Positions 10,171 through 17,701 of a stretch of 17,813 bases of DNA are shown piece after piece. A program made the position numbers and the translations under genes. Position 1 is the stretch's first letter; every line of letters starts with the position of its first letter. A model generated the notes under the pieces. The model was not told the origin of the DNA and ran no database searches. It saw nothing but the letters and a program-made list of their open reading frames with translations. The stretch comes from an uncultured Cellvibrio sp. (GTDB lineage Bacteria; Pseudomonadota; Gammaproteobacteria; Pseudomonadales; Cellvibrionaceae): NCBI GenBank assembly GCA_946886255.1, contig CAMPIG010000044.1, positions 1-17,813 of the forward strand, read 5' to 3'.

Positions 10171-11235
10171 TCAGCGTTTTTCTAAAGACACGGGTGCGAT
10201 TCCTTCGTTAGTCATCACGACCGGTTTGATTGAACCATCTTCATTGAAATACAAGTGCTCAATCGCCATCAGCCGATGGTTGCCGTCATTAGTGTCCAGC
10301 GGGCGACGGTGGTAAACAATGTACCAATCATCTGTACTCGGAATGTTCACCACGGAATGATGGCCGGCGCCTTTGGCGATCCTGGCATCCTGTTGCAGGA
10401 TTTTGCCGATGCGCTTGAACGGCCCCAGCGGCGATGAAGCCATGGCGTAGGCCACGCTGTAATCCGGCCCCGTCCATTCCCCTTCCGACCACATCAAATA
10501 GTAAATTCCCTTGCGTTTCACCATAAACGAGCCTTCAACATAGTCTTCACTCGGTGTGATGTCTTTGTAGAGCTCGCCATCAGCAAAGGGCTCCAGGCTG
10601 AGTAAATCCTCACTCAGCTTGACGACATTGCAACGCTTCCAGCCGCCGTAATAGAGGTAGAACTGGCCATCGTCATCCTTGAAGACCATTTGGTCGATGG
10701 GTTGTGCGCCTTTGTGGATCTGACCGATCAGCGGTTTGCCCAAGGCATCGCGATAAGGGCCTTCGGGTTTATCGGCAACCGCCACACCGATGCCGCCGAG
10801 CTGTTCATTGTCCAGAATATTGTTGGCGCTGAAGAACAAGTAATACTTGCCGTTAGCTGTGATCGCGGAGGGCGCCCAGACAGCATAGGCCGCCCAGCTC
10901 ACGTCCTTGATGTCCAATACCCGATGATGTCTGGTCCAGTTGATGAGGTCCGGGGAAGAAAAGGCGTCGAGAAACGTCTGTTTCAGGAACGGCGACCAGA
11001 TACCGGGCTGGCTGCGCTGTTTGCGTTGGCTGTCGCTCAGGGTGACCGGAAGGTCGGGCGTGGTTTCGCCGGCCGAGTAAGTGGGATAAATCCAGAACTC
11101 GCCGTTGAAGATCCGTATCTCCGGATCGGCATACCAACCCGGATCAATGGGATTGGCAGCAAGGCTCTGAGCACCGTATTGACTACCGACGAGCAGACAC
11201 AAAACCTTGATAAAAGATGTCAGGAACCTATTCAT
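10171..11235 (-). CDS. Secreted glycoside hydrolase family 43 (arabinosidase/xylosidase type)
   Basis: GH43 enzymes are inverting five-bladed beta-propeller glycosidases acting mostly on arabinan, arabinoxylan or xylo-oligosaccharides. The 354-aa protein begins with a signal peptide (MNRFLTSFIKVLCLLVGS, probable cleavage after SLA26). Candidate catalytic residues are the base D37 in WYADPEI, the pKa-modulating D181 in PIDQMVFKDDDG and the acid E234 in DYVEGSFMV. H292 in GAGHHSVV fits the propeller-centre metal ligand. The catalytic domain fills the protein, with no carbohydrate-binding module. ATG at 11233-11235 has AGGTGA six bases upstream on the minus strand. It stands alone, convergent with atpC and divergent from glmU. 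Exact substrate and subfamily cannot be told from sequence alone. Confidence 0.9.
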   Translation of the reverse strand: MNRFLTSFIKVLCLLVGSQYGAQSLAANPIDPGWYADPEIRIFNGEFWIYPTYSAGETTPDLPVTLSDSQRKQRSQPGIWSPFLKQTFLDAFSSPDLINWTRHHRVLDIKDVSWAAYAVWAPSAITANGKYYLFFSANNILDNEQLGGIGVAVADKPEGPYRDALGKPLIGQIHKGAQPIDQMVFKDDDGQFYLYYGGWKRCNVVKLSEDLLSLEPFADGELYKDITPSEDYVEGSFMVKRKGIYYLMWSEGEWTGPDYSVAYAMASSPLGPFKRIGKILQQDARIAKGAGHHSVVNIPSTDDWYIVYHRRPLDTNDGNHRLMAIEHLYFNEDGSIKPVVMTNEGIAPVSLEKR

Positions 11236-11262
11236 AATGTCACCTGGTAATTGATGGCATTG

Positions 11263-11291
11263 ATAGTGTTTGTGCCTTGCAGTGAAGTCAA
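11263..11291 (-). promoter_or_regulatory. Candidate promoter of the GH43 gene
   Basis: Reading the minus strand, TTGACT (complement of 11286-11291, 5 of 6 to consensus) is spaced 17 bp from CACTAT (complement of 11263-11268, 3 of 6). The -35 overlaps an imperfect palindrome at 11287-11313. The weak -10 would suit an activated or regulated promoter. Confidence 0.35.
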
Positions 11292-11313
11292 AATGTTTAA
11301 TAAAGTTTATGAC
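11287..11313. promoter_or_regulatory. Imperfect palindrome upstream of GH43, possible operator
   Basis: A 27-nt AT-rich dyad reads GTCA-N-AA-NN-TTTA, a central base, then TAAA-NN-TT-N-TGAC; 10 of 13 position pairs are complementary. It overlaps the proposed -35 of the GH43 promoter and lies in the GH43/glmU divergent region. A regulator binding site is plausible; which regulator is unknown. Confidence 0.35.
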
Positions 11314-11415
11314 ATATCAATAATCGCCGGCTTGTTGTAACGGCAGCACCCACGGCCATAAACCGTTAGAATGTGCACCGATTTATTCATCCACATCCAC
11401 CGAAAAGGAATCATC

Positions 11416-12777
11416 ATGCTCGATATTCTTGTTCTCGCCGCCGGTAAAGGCACACGCATGCGCTCCGATTTACCCAAAGTCCTGCATCCCGTAGGCGGCA
11501 AAGCGCTGGTGCAGCATGTGGTGGATACCGCGCGCCAGGTGGGAAGTGAACGCATCCTGATTATCACCGGCCACGGCGCAGAAAAGGTGGAAGAGAAAAT
11601 GGCCGCGCCGGATGTGAGCTTCATCTTACAGGCCCAACAACTGGGAACCGGACACGCGGTGCAACAGGCCCTGCCACAACTGCGCGAAGCGGCCACCGTC
11701 CTGATCCTTTACGGTGATGTGCCGTTGACGCGTGCTGAAACCCTGCAAAAACTGATCGCCCATGTGAACGATCATCAAATGGGATTATTGACCGTCAACC
11801 TCCCCGACCCCACTGGTTACGGACGGATTATGCGCGACGCCAGCGGCGCGGTGAGCGCCATCGTTGAACACAAAGATGCGACCGACGAACAACGCCGGGT
11901 GAATGAAATCAATACCGGCATCATCGCGGTGAAGGCAAAACATCTCCAGCAATGGTTGCCGCAACTGACCAACAACAATGCCCAAGGCGAATATTACCTG
12001 ACGGACATCATCGCCCTCGCCCGCCAGAACGGTGTGGCGATTCAGGTTGAACAACCCAACGCCATCGAAGAAGTGGAAGGCATCAACAATCGTCAGCAAC
12101 AGGCCGCGCTGGAACGTTTCTACCAAAAGCAAAAGGCCAATGAACTCATGGTTGCTGGAGTGACGTTATTGGACCCGGCGCGGTTTGACTGCCGTGGCAC
12201 CATCGACGTCGGCCGCGATGTCGTGATCGACATCAACTGTGTATTTGAAGGTGAGGTCGTGCTCGGCGATGGCGTTACCATCGAACCCAACTGCGTGATC
12301 ATCAACAGCCGCATCGGCAATAACACCCATATCAAAGCCAATAGCCATATTGAAGATGCAGTCATTGCAGGCGATTGCGATGTCGGACCTTTCGCCCGCC
12401 TGCGGCCCGGCACGCAATTGGCACAAGGTGCCAAGATCGGCAACTTTGTCGAAACCAAAAAGGCTGTGATCGGTGAAGGCAGCAAAGTGAATCACCTGAG
12501 TTATATCGGTGATACCACCATCGGGAAAAAAGCCAACATCGGCGCGGGCACCATCACCTGCAACTACGACGGGGTGAATAAATTCAAAACCGAGATTGGT
12601 GACAATGCCTTTATCGGCTCCAACTCGGCCCTGGTTGCGCCGGTCAAGGTCGGTACTAATGCTACCGTCGGCGCAGGCTCGATTATTACCAAGGATGTTG
12701 CGGACGAGGAACTGGCTATCGCGCGTGGCAAGCAACGCAATATTCAGGGCTGGGAGCGACCGAGCAAGAAATCCTGA
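11416..12777 (+). CDS. glmU: Bifunctional GlcN-1-P acetyltransferase / GlcNAc-1-P uridyltransferase
   Basis: GlmU makes UDP-GlcNAc, precursor of peptidoglycan and LPS, in two steps: acetylation of glucosamine-1-phosphate, then uridylylation. The 453-aa protein has an N-terminal pyrophosphorylase domain (LAAGKGTRM at 7-15, K21 in DLPKVLHP) and a left-handed beta-helix acetyltransferase domain from about residue 250. The latter contains [23 protein letters not shown] with the catalytic histidine, [11 protein letters not shown] and [12 protein letters not shown] 11416 is preferred over ATG 11371 because AAAAGGAA lies directly upstream and the protein then starts at the conserved LDILVLAAG strand. 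A TAGAAT -10-like hexamer is at 11367-11372 without a clear -35. In Pseudomonas-type genomes glmU follows atpC; here GH43 intervenes. Confidence 0.97.
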   Translation: MLDILVLAAGKGTRMRSDLPKVLHPVGGKALVQHVVDTARQVGSERILIITGHGAEKVEEKMAAPDVSFILQAQQLGTGHAVQQALPQLREAATVLILYGDVPLTRAETLQKLIAHVNDHQMGLLTVNLPDPTGYGRIMRDASGAVSAIVEHKDATDEQRRVNEINTGIIAVKAKHLQQWLPQLTNNNAQGEYYLTDIIALARQNGVAIQVEQPNAIEEVEGINNRQQQAALERFYQKQKANELMVAGVTLLDPARFDCRGTIDVGRDVVIDINCVFEGEVVLGDGVTIEPNCVIINSRIGNNTHIKANSHIEDAVIAGDCDVGPFARLRPGTQLAQGAKIGNFVETKKAVIGEGSKVNHLSYIGDTTIGKKANIGAGTITCNYDGVNKFKTEIGDNAFIGSNSALVAPVKVGTNATVGAGSIITKDVADEELAIARGKQRNIQGWERPSKKS

Positions 12778-12828
12778 TGCTTCAAGCGAGGTGTGACATT
12801 CAAGGTATGAACTGAAATCGAAACGACC

Positions 12829-12868
12829 TTTTTATGCATAAAAAAACCAGGGCAGATCACTCTGCCCT
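12829..12868. terminator. Hairpin after glmU with T-tract on the minus strand
   Basis: AGGGCAGA (12849-12856), loop TCAC, TCTGCCCT (12861-12868) is a perfect 8-bp stem. On the plus strand it is followed by TGATAT, a poor T-tract. On the minus strand it is followed by GG and seven T, so it is a better terminator for reverse transcription. A second perfect palindrome TTTTT-ATGCAT-AAAAA (12829-12844) lies directly before it. It is probably the glmU terminator, but of unusual orientation. Confidence 0.5.
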
Positions 12869-12915
12869 TGATATAAAAAAGCAAAATAATGCGATGTATT
12901 AGCTGTTAGTCAATC

Positions 12916-12931
12916 ATGAAACCGGTATCAT
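12916..12931. promoter_or_regulatory. LacI-type operator-like dyad upstream of GH9
   Basis: ATGAAACCGGTATCAT is a 16-nt near-palindrome (14 of 16 positions symmetric) centred on ACCGGT, 39 bp before the GH9 start. LacI/GalR-family regulators typically bind dyads with a central CG, often of the type TGAAACCGGTTTCA. It is therefore a good candidate for sugar-responsive control of the cellulase. No LacI-family gene is in the window. Confidence 0.45.
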
Positions 12932-12970
12932 CAGCGCTCTCTATCGAACAATAATAACGAGGCCCGGTTT

Positions 12971-15079
12971 ATGAATAGTTATAAATTCACGTTGATCCTG
13001 CTTCTCAGCGGGCTTGTTTCAGCTTGTGGCGGTGGCGGAAGTGATTCTCCCGACCCGACTCCCAATCCTTCCAGCTCCAGCTCCAGTGCAGCGAATTCGA
13101 GTGAAGCATCCAGTTCGGTAAGCTCGGCAATAAGCAGTGAGGCTTCCAGCTCTTCCGCTGCCAGTTCTTTAACACCTATCGCATGCAACGCTACTTTCTC
13201 CAGCGTAGGTTCAGCATCCGCGAGTTCAACCGCAGCTGTAGTAAATCTGGCACAACCAGTGACCCCTTTTATTGTCGTCGACCAATTTGGGTATCTACCT
13301 GAAGCAGAAAAAGTTGCGGTAATTCGCGATCCGCAAACAGGCTATGACGCAGATGAAAACTTCATGCCCGGCGCAACATACCGCTTGGTTAATGCGACCA
13401 CTGGGGAAACGGTTCTATCGGGCGCCGCATCGGCATGGAGTTCCGGAGCGACTCACTCAGCATCCGGTGATAAGGCTTGGTGGTTTAATTTCAGCAGCGT
13501 TACAACGCCCGGTGTTTATGCGGTTGTTGATGTAGAAAATAATCTCCGCTCACCAAGTTTCCGCATAGATGCCAATGTTTATAAACCCGTATTGAAACAC
13601 GCTGTGCGGACTTTCTTTTATCAACGTGCCGGTTTCGCCAAAGAGGCACCCTATGCTGATATCGGTTGGACTGACGAAGCGAGTCATGTTGGCCCCGGCC
13701 AGGATAAAAATGCGCGGCTCTATAACGACGGGAGTAATCCTGCAACGGAGCGAGATCTCTCTGGCGGTTGGTACGATGCAGGCGATTACAACAAATACAC
13801 TAACTGGCATGCGGATTATTTAATCGTGCTGCTACACACCTATCTGGAGAACCCGGCAATCTGGACTGACGACTTTACTATTCCCGAGTCGGGCAATGGT
13901 GTTCCAGACTTAATTGACGAAATTAAGTGGGGCTTCGACTGGCTGATCAAGATGCAGGAAGATAATGGTTCTGTGTTGTCGGTGATGGGATTATCCCACG
14001 CCAGCCCGCCGTCCAGCGCAACCGGTCCGAGTTATTATGGCCCAGCCAGTACTTCAGCAACACTGACCAGCGCATCGGCTTATGCCTTTGGTGCGCAAGT
14101 ATTTGCTTCTCTGGGTGGAACGGAATTCTGTGACTACGCGAACGAATTAAATAATCGCGCAAATGCGGCTTGGACCTGGGCCAATGCCAACCCCAATGTG
14201 ACGTTTAAAAACAACGTTGCCGAAAACGGCTCGCAAGGCCTGGCCGCCGGCCAGCAGGAAGTTGACGATGCCGGTCGCGCCGCCAAAAAACTTGCCGCCG
14301 CTATTTACCTGTTCGCCGCAACCGGCAACACCAGCTACCGCGATTTTGTCGATACACAATACAACGCGGCTCCGATCGATTGGGTATCTCCCTGGAACGA
14401 GCCGCAATTGACCAATTTCCTTTATTACGCCTCGTTACCCAACGCCACCACGTCGGTTGCCACCAGCATCAAAACCAATTACGCCTCAGCGATGAATACT
14501 GGGGAAAACTGGGATGCCGTGCGCAACAACGCTGACGCTTATCGCGCGTTTCTCGGCGACGATAATTTTACCTGGGGCAGTAACCGCACCATGTCCCGCA
14601 AAGCCACCACCTTTTACAACTTGCTGAGTTTTGATCTCGGTGATGCCGACGAAACAGAAGTGCGCAACGCAGCCTTGGGCTATATCAACTACATCCACGG
14701 CGTAAATCCCCAGGCCATGGCTTATCTATCCAACATGGGCGGCGCAGGCGCGCACAGTTCGGTGAATGAGTTTTACCATTCCTGGTTCTCCAACGGCAGC
14801 AGCTTGTGGGACCGCGTAGGTGAGTCAGTCTATGGCCCGGCCCCTGGCTTCCTCGTCGGCGGACCGAACCCGAATTACGACTGGGACGGTAATTGCGTAT
14901 CGAACAATCCCAACCCCGGTTGTGGCGCAGCCGCACCAACGCCACCCAAAGGCCAACCGCCGATGAAGTCCTACCTCGACTTCAACACCAGCTGGCCGCT
15001 CAACTCCTGGCAGGTCACCGAAAACCACAACGACTATCAAGTCGCCTACATCCGCTTGCTCTCGAAGTTCGTGCAGTAG
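12971..15079 (+). CDS. Lipoprotein GH9 cellulase with polyserine linker
   Basis: GH9 enzymes hydrolyse beta-1,4-glucans by inversion. The 702-aa protein starts with a lipoprotein signal, MNSYKFTLILLLSGLVSAC, with the lipidation cysteine C19 followed by glycines (no inner-membrane retention aspartate at +2), so outer-membrane or cell-surface anchoring is likely. Residues 33-66 form a serine-rich linker. An Ig-like CelD_N domain spans about 98-200 (FIVVDQFGYLPEAEKVAV) and an (alpha/alpha)6 catalytic domain about 203-700. Catalytic aspartates are in GGWYDAGDYNKY (D269, D272) and the general acid is probably E684 in QVTENHNDYQVAY. Histidine-containing AHSSVNEFYHSW is also typical. ATG 12971 has GAGG 8 nt upstream. 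No cellulose-binding module is seen. Endoglucanase and exo-acting cellobiosidase cannot be separated here. Confidence 0.93.
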   Translation: MNSYKFTLILLLSGLVSACGGGGSDSPDPTPNPSSSSSSAANSSEASSSVSSAISSEASSSSAASSLTPIACNATFSSVGSASASSTAAVVNLAQPVTPFIVVDQFGYLPEAEKVAVIRDPQTGYDADENFMPGATYRLVNATTGETVLSGAASAWSSGATHSASGDKAWWFNFSSVTTPGVYAVVDVENNLRSPSFRIDANVYKPVLKHAVRTFFYQRAGFAKEAPYADIGWTDEASHVGPGQDKNARLYNDGSNPATERDLSGGWYDAGDYNKYTNWHADYLIVLLHTYLENPAIWTDDFTIPESGNGVPDLIDEIKWGFDWLIKMQEDNGSVLSVMGLSHASPPSSATGPSYYGPASTSATLTSASAYAFGAQVFASLGGTEFCDYANELNNRANAAWTWANANPNVTFKNNVAENGSQGLAAGQQEVDDAGRAAKKLAAAIYLFAATGNTSYRDFVDTQYNAAPIDWVSPWNEPQLTNFLYYASLPNATTSVATSIKTNYASAMNTGENWDAVRNNADAYRAFLGDDNFTWGSNRTMSRKATTFYNLLSFDLGDADETEVRNAALGYINYIHGVNPQAMAYLSNMGGAGAHSSVNEFYHSWFSNGSSLWDRVGESVYGPAPGFLVGGPNPNYDWDGNCVSNNPNPGCGAAAPTPPKGQPPMKSYLDFNTSWPLNSWQVTENHNDYQVAYIRLLSKFVQ

Positions 15080-15089
15080 AACTAACAGG

Positions 15090-15122
15090 TTTGAATCCCC
15101 CTTTTTTTACGGGGGATTCAAA
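15090..15122. terminator. Long hairpin after GH9 with T7 in the loop
   Basis: TTTGAATCCCCC (15090-15101) and GGGGGATTCAAA (15111-15122) form a perfect 12-bp stem around a 9-nt loop of seven T, A and C. It starts 10 nt after the GH9 stop. The T-run lies in the loop, not after the stem, so it is not a textbook terminator, yet its strength and position suggest an end-of-transcript role for GH9. Confidence 0.6.
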
Positions 15123-15169
15123 TACAGCCATTTTCGCCCCATAATCAATTCCCTTGTATTTTTTTGTCC

Positions 15170-16261
15170 ATGGTCGATGTGATAAAAGTCAGCCTTATCT
15201 CTAATATTGATTTCTTTATCCGCTATGCCTGTATCGGTCAGCTATTTTTACTGATCGCCTATTTGATCTACAAACGCCGCAGCATCTCATCTACACCTTT
15301 TAAACAAACCACTCCACTTTTACTTGCGGTGGGCATCATTGCCTACCTGTTGCTGACAGCGCCTTTCTCACCTCGTCCAGACGGAATTATTCGTAGCATC
15401 CTATTGATGTTTACCCATTCCATGCCGGTATTTCTTTGGTTGTTCGGCAAGCAGTTATTTGATGATGATTTCAATGTGAAGCTCTGGCCGCTGTGGGGCA
15501 AATCACTACTCGTCGGACTTGCGTGCTTTTATCTCTACACTTTTTTGGTCAGAGGTGGTGGTGGACAACTGCAGATGCTTAGTCACGTCGTTGCTCTCAT
15601 ATTCATCTTGCACCTGCTGGCAAGTGTGATTGCGACCTGGCGCCATGATCTGGTTGAGCAGCGGCGGGTTGCGCGGTTCTGGTTGGTGTTGCTGGTGAGT
15701 TTGTTCTTCCTGATGCTGGACCTGGTTGAATTAAGTAGAACCGGCTTGAATCGCCATCAAATTTTTATGCTAATGAACGCCTCTATCTGTCTAATCGGAA
15801 CCAGTGTTACTGCGGCGATTTTGTTTATCCATGAGTCATCCAGATATGGAGCCACTACCGAGATCGTGGCAGGCTCAACCGGAGGCACCGGTCGTTATAC
15901 ACGTTTGATTCCGCAAGAGAATGCGCTTTACGAAAAGCTGCAGGCCTTTATTGCCAACGCCGGTTATCTGCAGTCGGCACTCACCATCAGCCAGCTGGCG
16001 AAACAACTGGAATGTCCCGATCATCATCTGCGCAAGCTGATTAACCAGCGGTTAGGCTATACCAACTTCAATGCGTTTTTAAACCACTACCGCATTGATG
16101 AGGCTCGCAAGCAGCTGATTGAATCTCACTTGCCGGTTTTATCTATTGCCCTTGGTCTGGGCTATGGCTCTATCGCTTCTTTCAATCGCGCATTTAAAGA
16201 TATAACGGGAACCACACCCACAGCCTATCGCGCCGTTGAACAAGCCCAAATTTCCTCCTGA
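15170..16261 (+). CDS. Membrane-bound AraC-family regulator, 7 predicted TM helices
   Basis: The 363-aa protein joins a membrane sensor to a DNA-binding domain. Seven hydrophobic stretches are visible at about residues 12-33, 46-63, 73-91, 108-126, 134-156, 167-188 and 195-217, followed by a linker. The AraC/XylS double helix-turn-helix covers about 258-358: LTISQLAKQLECPDHHLRKLIN, then the family signature LPVLSIALGLGYGSIASFNRAFKDITGTTPTAYR. The ATG at 15170 is the first plausible start, but no Shine-Dalgarno precedes it (the upstream bases are T-rich); TTG 15164 and GTG 15179 are alternatives. It lies between GH9 and the serine hydrolase on the same strand, so it may regulate one or both. 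The ligand is unknown. Confidence 0.88.
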   Translation: MVDVIKVSLISNIDFFIRYACIGQLFLLIAYLIYKRRSISSTPFKQTTPLLLAVGIIAYLLLTAPFSPRPDGIIRSILLMFTHSMPVFLWLFGKQLFDDDFNVKLWPLWGKSLLVGLACFYLYTFLVRGGGGQLQMLSHVVALIFILHLLASVIATWRHDLVEQRRVARFWLVLLVSLFFLMLDLVELSRTGLNRHQIFMLMNASICLIGTSVTAAILFIHESSRYGATTEIVAGSTGGTGRYTRLIPQENALYEKLQAFIANAGYLQSALTISQLAKQLECPDHHLRKLINQRLGYTNFNAFLNHYRIDEARKQLIESHLPVLSIALGLGYGSIASFNRAFKDITGTTPTAYRAVEQAQISS

Positions 16262-16266
16262 CTTTC

Positions 16267-16291
16267 AAAACTGATCAACTTTTTCAGTTTT
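16267..16291 (+). other. AT-rich inverted repeat between araC-type gene and hydrolase
   Basis: AAAACTGA (16267-16274) and TCAGTTTT (16284-16291) form a perfect 8-bp stem with a 9-nt loop, just after the regulator's stop codon. T-richness of the right arm could give weak termination; it could equally be an operator for the neighbouring regulator. The remaining gap shows no convincing promoter. Confidence 0.4.
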
Positions 16292-16357
16292 TGAGAAGCA
16301 ATTTATCCGCTGAATCGCCACTGTGCAGTTTCCAATGGACCCACACAGGCGATAACA

Positions 16358-17596
16358 ATGATCCGCACACCACATTTTAAAAAAGTAATCCTGGTTGCAT
16401 TTCTGGCTGGCTGTATCTGGTTTAGCTGGCCGATTTACCAGTTCTATGCCTATGAGGGCGAGGTGCCAATGTTGTTTCCAAAGGATGTGACTCTGCCCGC
16501 ACACTTGCCACGCACCACGTTGTTTCACAAGCATCCCCAAGCTACTGCAGCTCTGAACTTGCTCAGCCAACATAGAGCGGCAATTCACGCCCCCGCTATT
16601 TCCGGTGCTGTCGCGATTGACGGGCAGATTGTCTGGGCCGGTGCGGTGGGTTGGGCGAATATTGAAAAGCAGATCCCTGCAACAGCGGACATTCAATTCA
16701 GGATCGGTAGTACCTCTAAAGCGGTCACCGCTACTTTGCTCGCAAGAATGGTTCAGGCAGGAAAAGTCGAGTTGGATAAACCGATAGTGAGTTACTATCC
16801 AAATCTTCCTAATCCAGCGTGGAAAAATATCACGCTAAGGCAATTAGCCTCGCATACCAGTGGCCTGCCTGACTATATCGACAATTATGGTGATCCGTGG
16901 GGCTTCTATTACTTGTTCAATCTAGACAAACGCTATACATCAGTCAGCGAATCTTTGGAAGTATTCGACGATACCGACCTGCTGTTCGAGCCGGGCACCC
17001 AATACCATTACACCAGCTTTAATACGGTTTTGCAGAGCGTGGTCCTGGAAGCTGTGGCGGGAGAAAGTTTCCTTGAGACCATTCGCCGGGAAATTTTCAA
17101 TCCCCTCTATATGAATGCTACGGGTGCTGAATACGAATTTGCACAACAAAATTCACTGGCCGGCTTTTACTGGAATCATGACGGAAAATACCCCGGCTTT
17201 CGCATGTGGCATGAGGTCGATTTAAGTCACCGGCTGGCCGGTGGCGGGTTTATATCCACCCCTTCCGATATGGTGAAGCTCGGCTCCGCTTGGCTGGACA
17301 ATAACTTCATCACCGCGGAAACCCGGAACATCTTCTGGCAACCCCAAACCTTGATTGATGGCAGCATCGATCCGGAAAATTACGCACTCGGTTGGCGCTG
17401 GGCAGACTACGAAGATGAGCACGGAAGAGTCCACAATGCTAACCATGGCGGTGTTTCCCGCGGCTCGCAAAGCTGGTTGATGGTCATTCCTGAGAGAAAT
17501 ATGGCGGTTGCAGTGATGATCAACTCTAATGTGGATACTTTTTGGGATTTCGGCCAGGTCAGCATGCCCCTCGCGCGTCTTTTCTTTGAAGAGTAA
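16358..17596 (+). CDS. Membrane-anchored serine hydrolase, beta-lactamase / PBP-like family
   Basis: Members of this family (class C beta-lactamases, DD-peptidases, EstB-type esterases) use a serine acyl-enzyme. The 412-aa protein shows the SxxK motif S118-TS-K121 in RIGSTSKAV, a second-motif tyrosine in Y218-T-S (a variant of YxN), and HGG at 363-365 in place of KTG. The N terminus is hydrophobic (residues 9-30) and contains LAGC with C19, so it is either a lipoprotein or a single-helix anchored protein; the very hydrophobic residues after C19 favour an anchor. ATG 16358 has AGGCGA upstream. It follows the membrane AraC regulator by 96 bp on the same strand. Substrate cannot be predicted; an esterase or peptidase is as likely as a beta-lactamase. 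Confidence 0.88.
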   Translation: MIRTPHFKKVILVAFLAGCIWFSWPIYQFYAYEGEVPMLFPKDVTLPAHLPRTTLFHKHPQATAALNLLSQHRAAIHAPAISGAVAIDGQIVWAGAVGWANIEKQIPATADIQFRIGSTSKAVTATLLARMVQAGKVELDKPIVSYYPNLPNPAWKNITLRQLASHTSGLPDYIDNYGDPWGFYYLFNLDKRYTSVSESLEVFDDTDLLFEPGTQYHYTSFNTVLQSVVLEAVAGESFLETIRREIFNPLYMNATGAEYEFAQQNSLAGFYWNHDGKYPGFRMWHEVDLSHRLAGGGFISTPSDMVKLGSAWLDNNFITAETRNIFWQPQTLIDGSIDPENYALGWRWADYEDEHGRVHNANHGGVSRGSQSWLMVIPERNMAVAVMINSNVDTFWDFGQVSMPLARLFFEE

Positions 17597-17673
17597 AGTG
17601 CCAATACATTCACATTAATATGGCTGGCATTTGCGGCGAGCAGGTTTTACAAGCTACTGGAGCTTTGGACGGC

Positions 17674-17701
17674 TTGCATAAAAGTTTCGAAAGCGTAGAA
17701 T
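17674..17701 (+). promoter_or_regulatory. Probable glmR promoter
   Basis: TTGCAT (17674-17679) is spaced 16 bp from TAGAAT (17696-17701), 5 of 6 to the -10 consensus. Transcription would start near 17707-17709, about 34 nt before the glmR ATG. The left arm of the inverted repeat lies in the spacer and the right arm covers the predicted start. Confidence 0.5.

Noticed and set aside
10690..11250. 186-codon plus-strand frame in the GH43 region
   Set aside because: The minus-strand frame encodes a complete GH43 with signal peptide and catalytic residues, so this is its shadow.
11371..11415. N-terminal extension of GlmU from ATG 11371
   Set aside because: The extension is not homologous in character, overlaps a -10-like sequence and spans the strong AAGGAA ribosome-binding site of ATG 11416.
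13067..13170. Simple repeat or CRISPR-like signal in the serine codons of GH9
   Set aside because: The AGC/TCC-rich pattern encodes a polyserine linker within an intact reading frame; there are no regular repeats with spacers.
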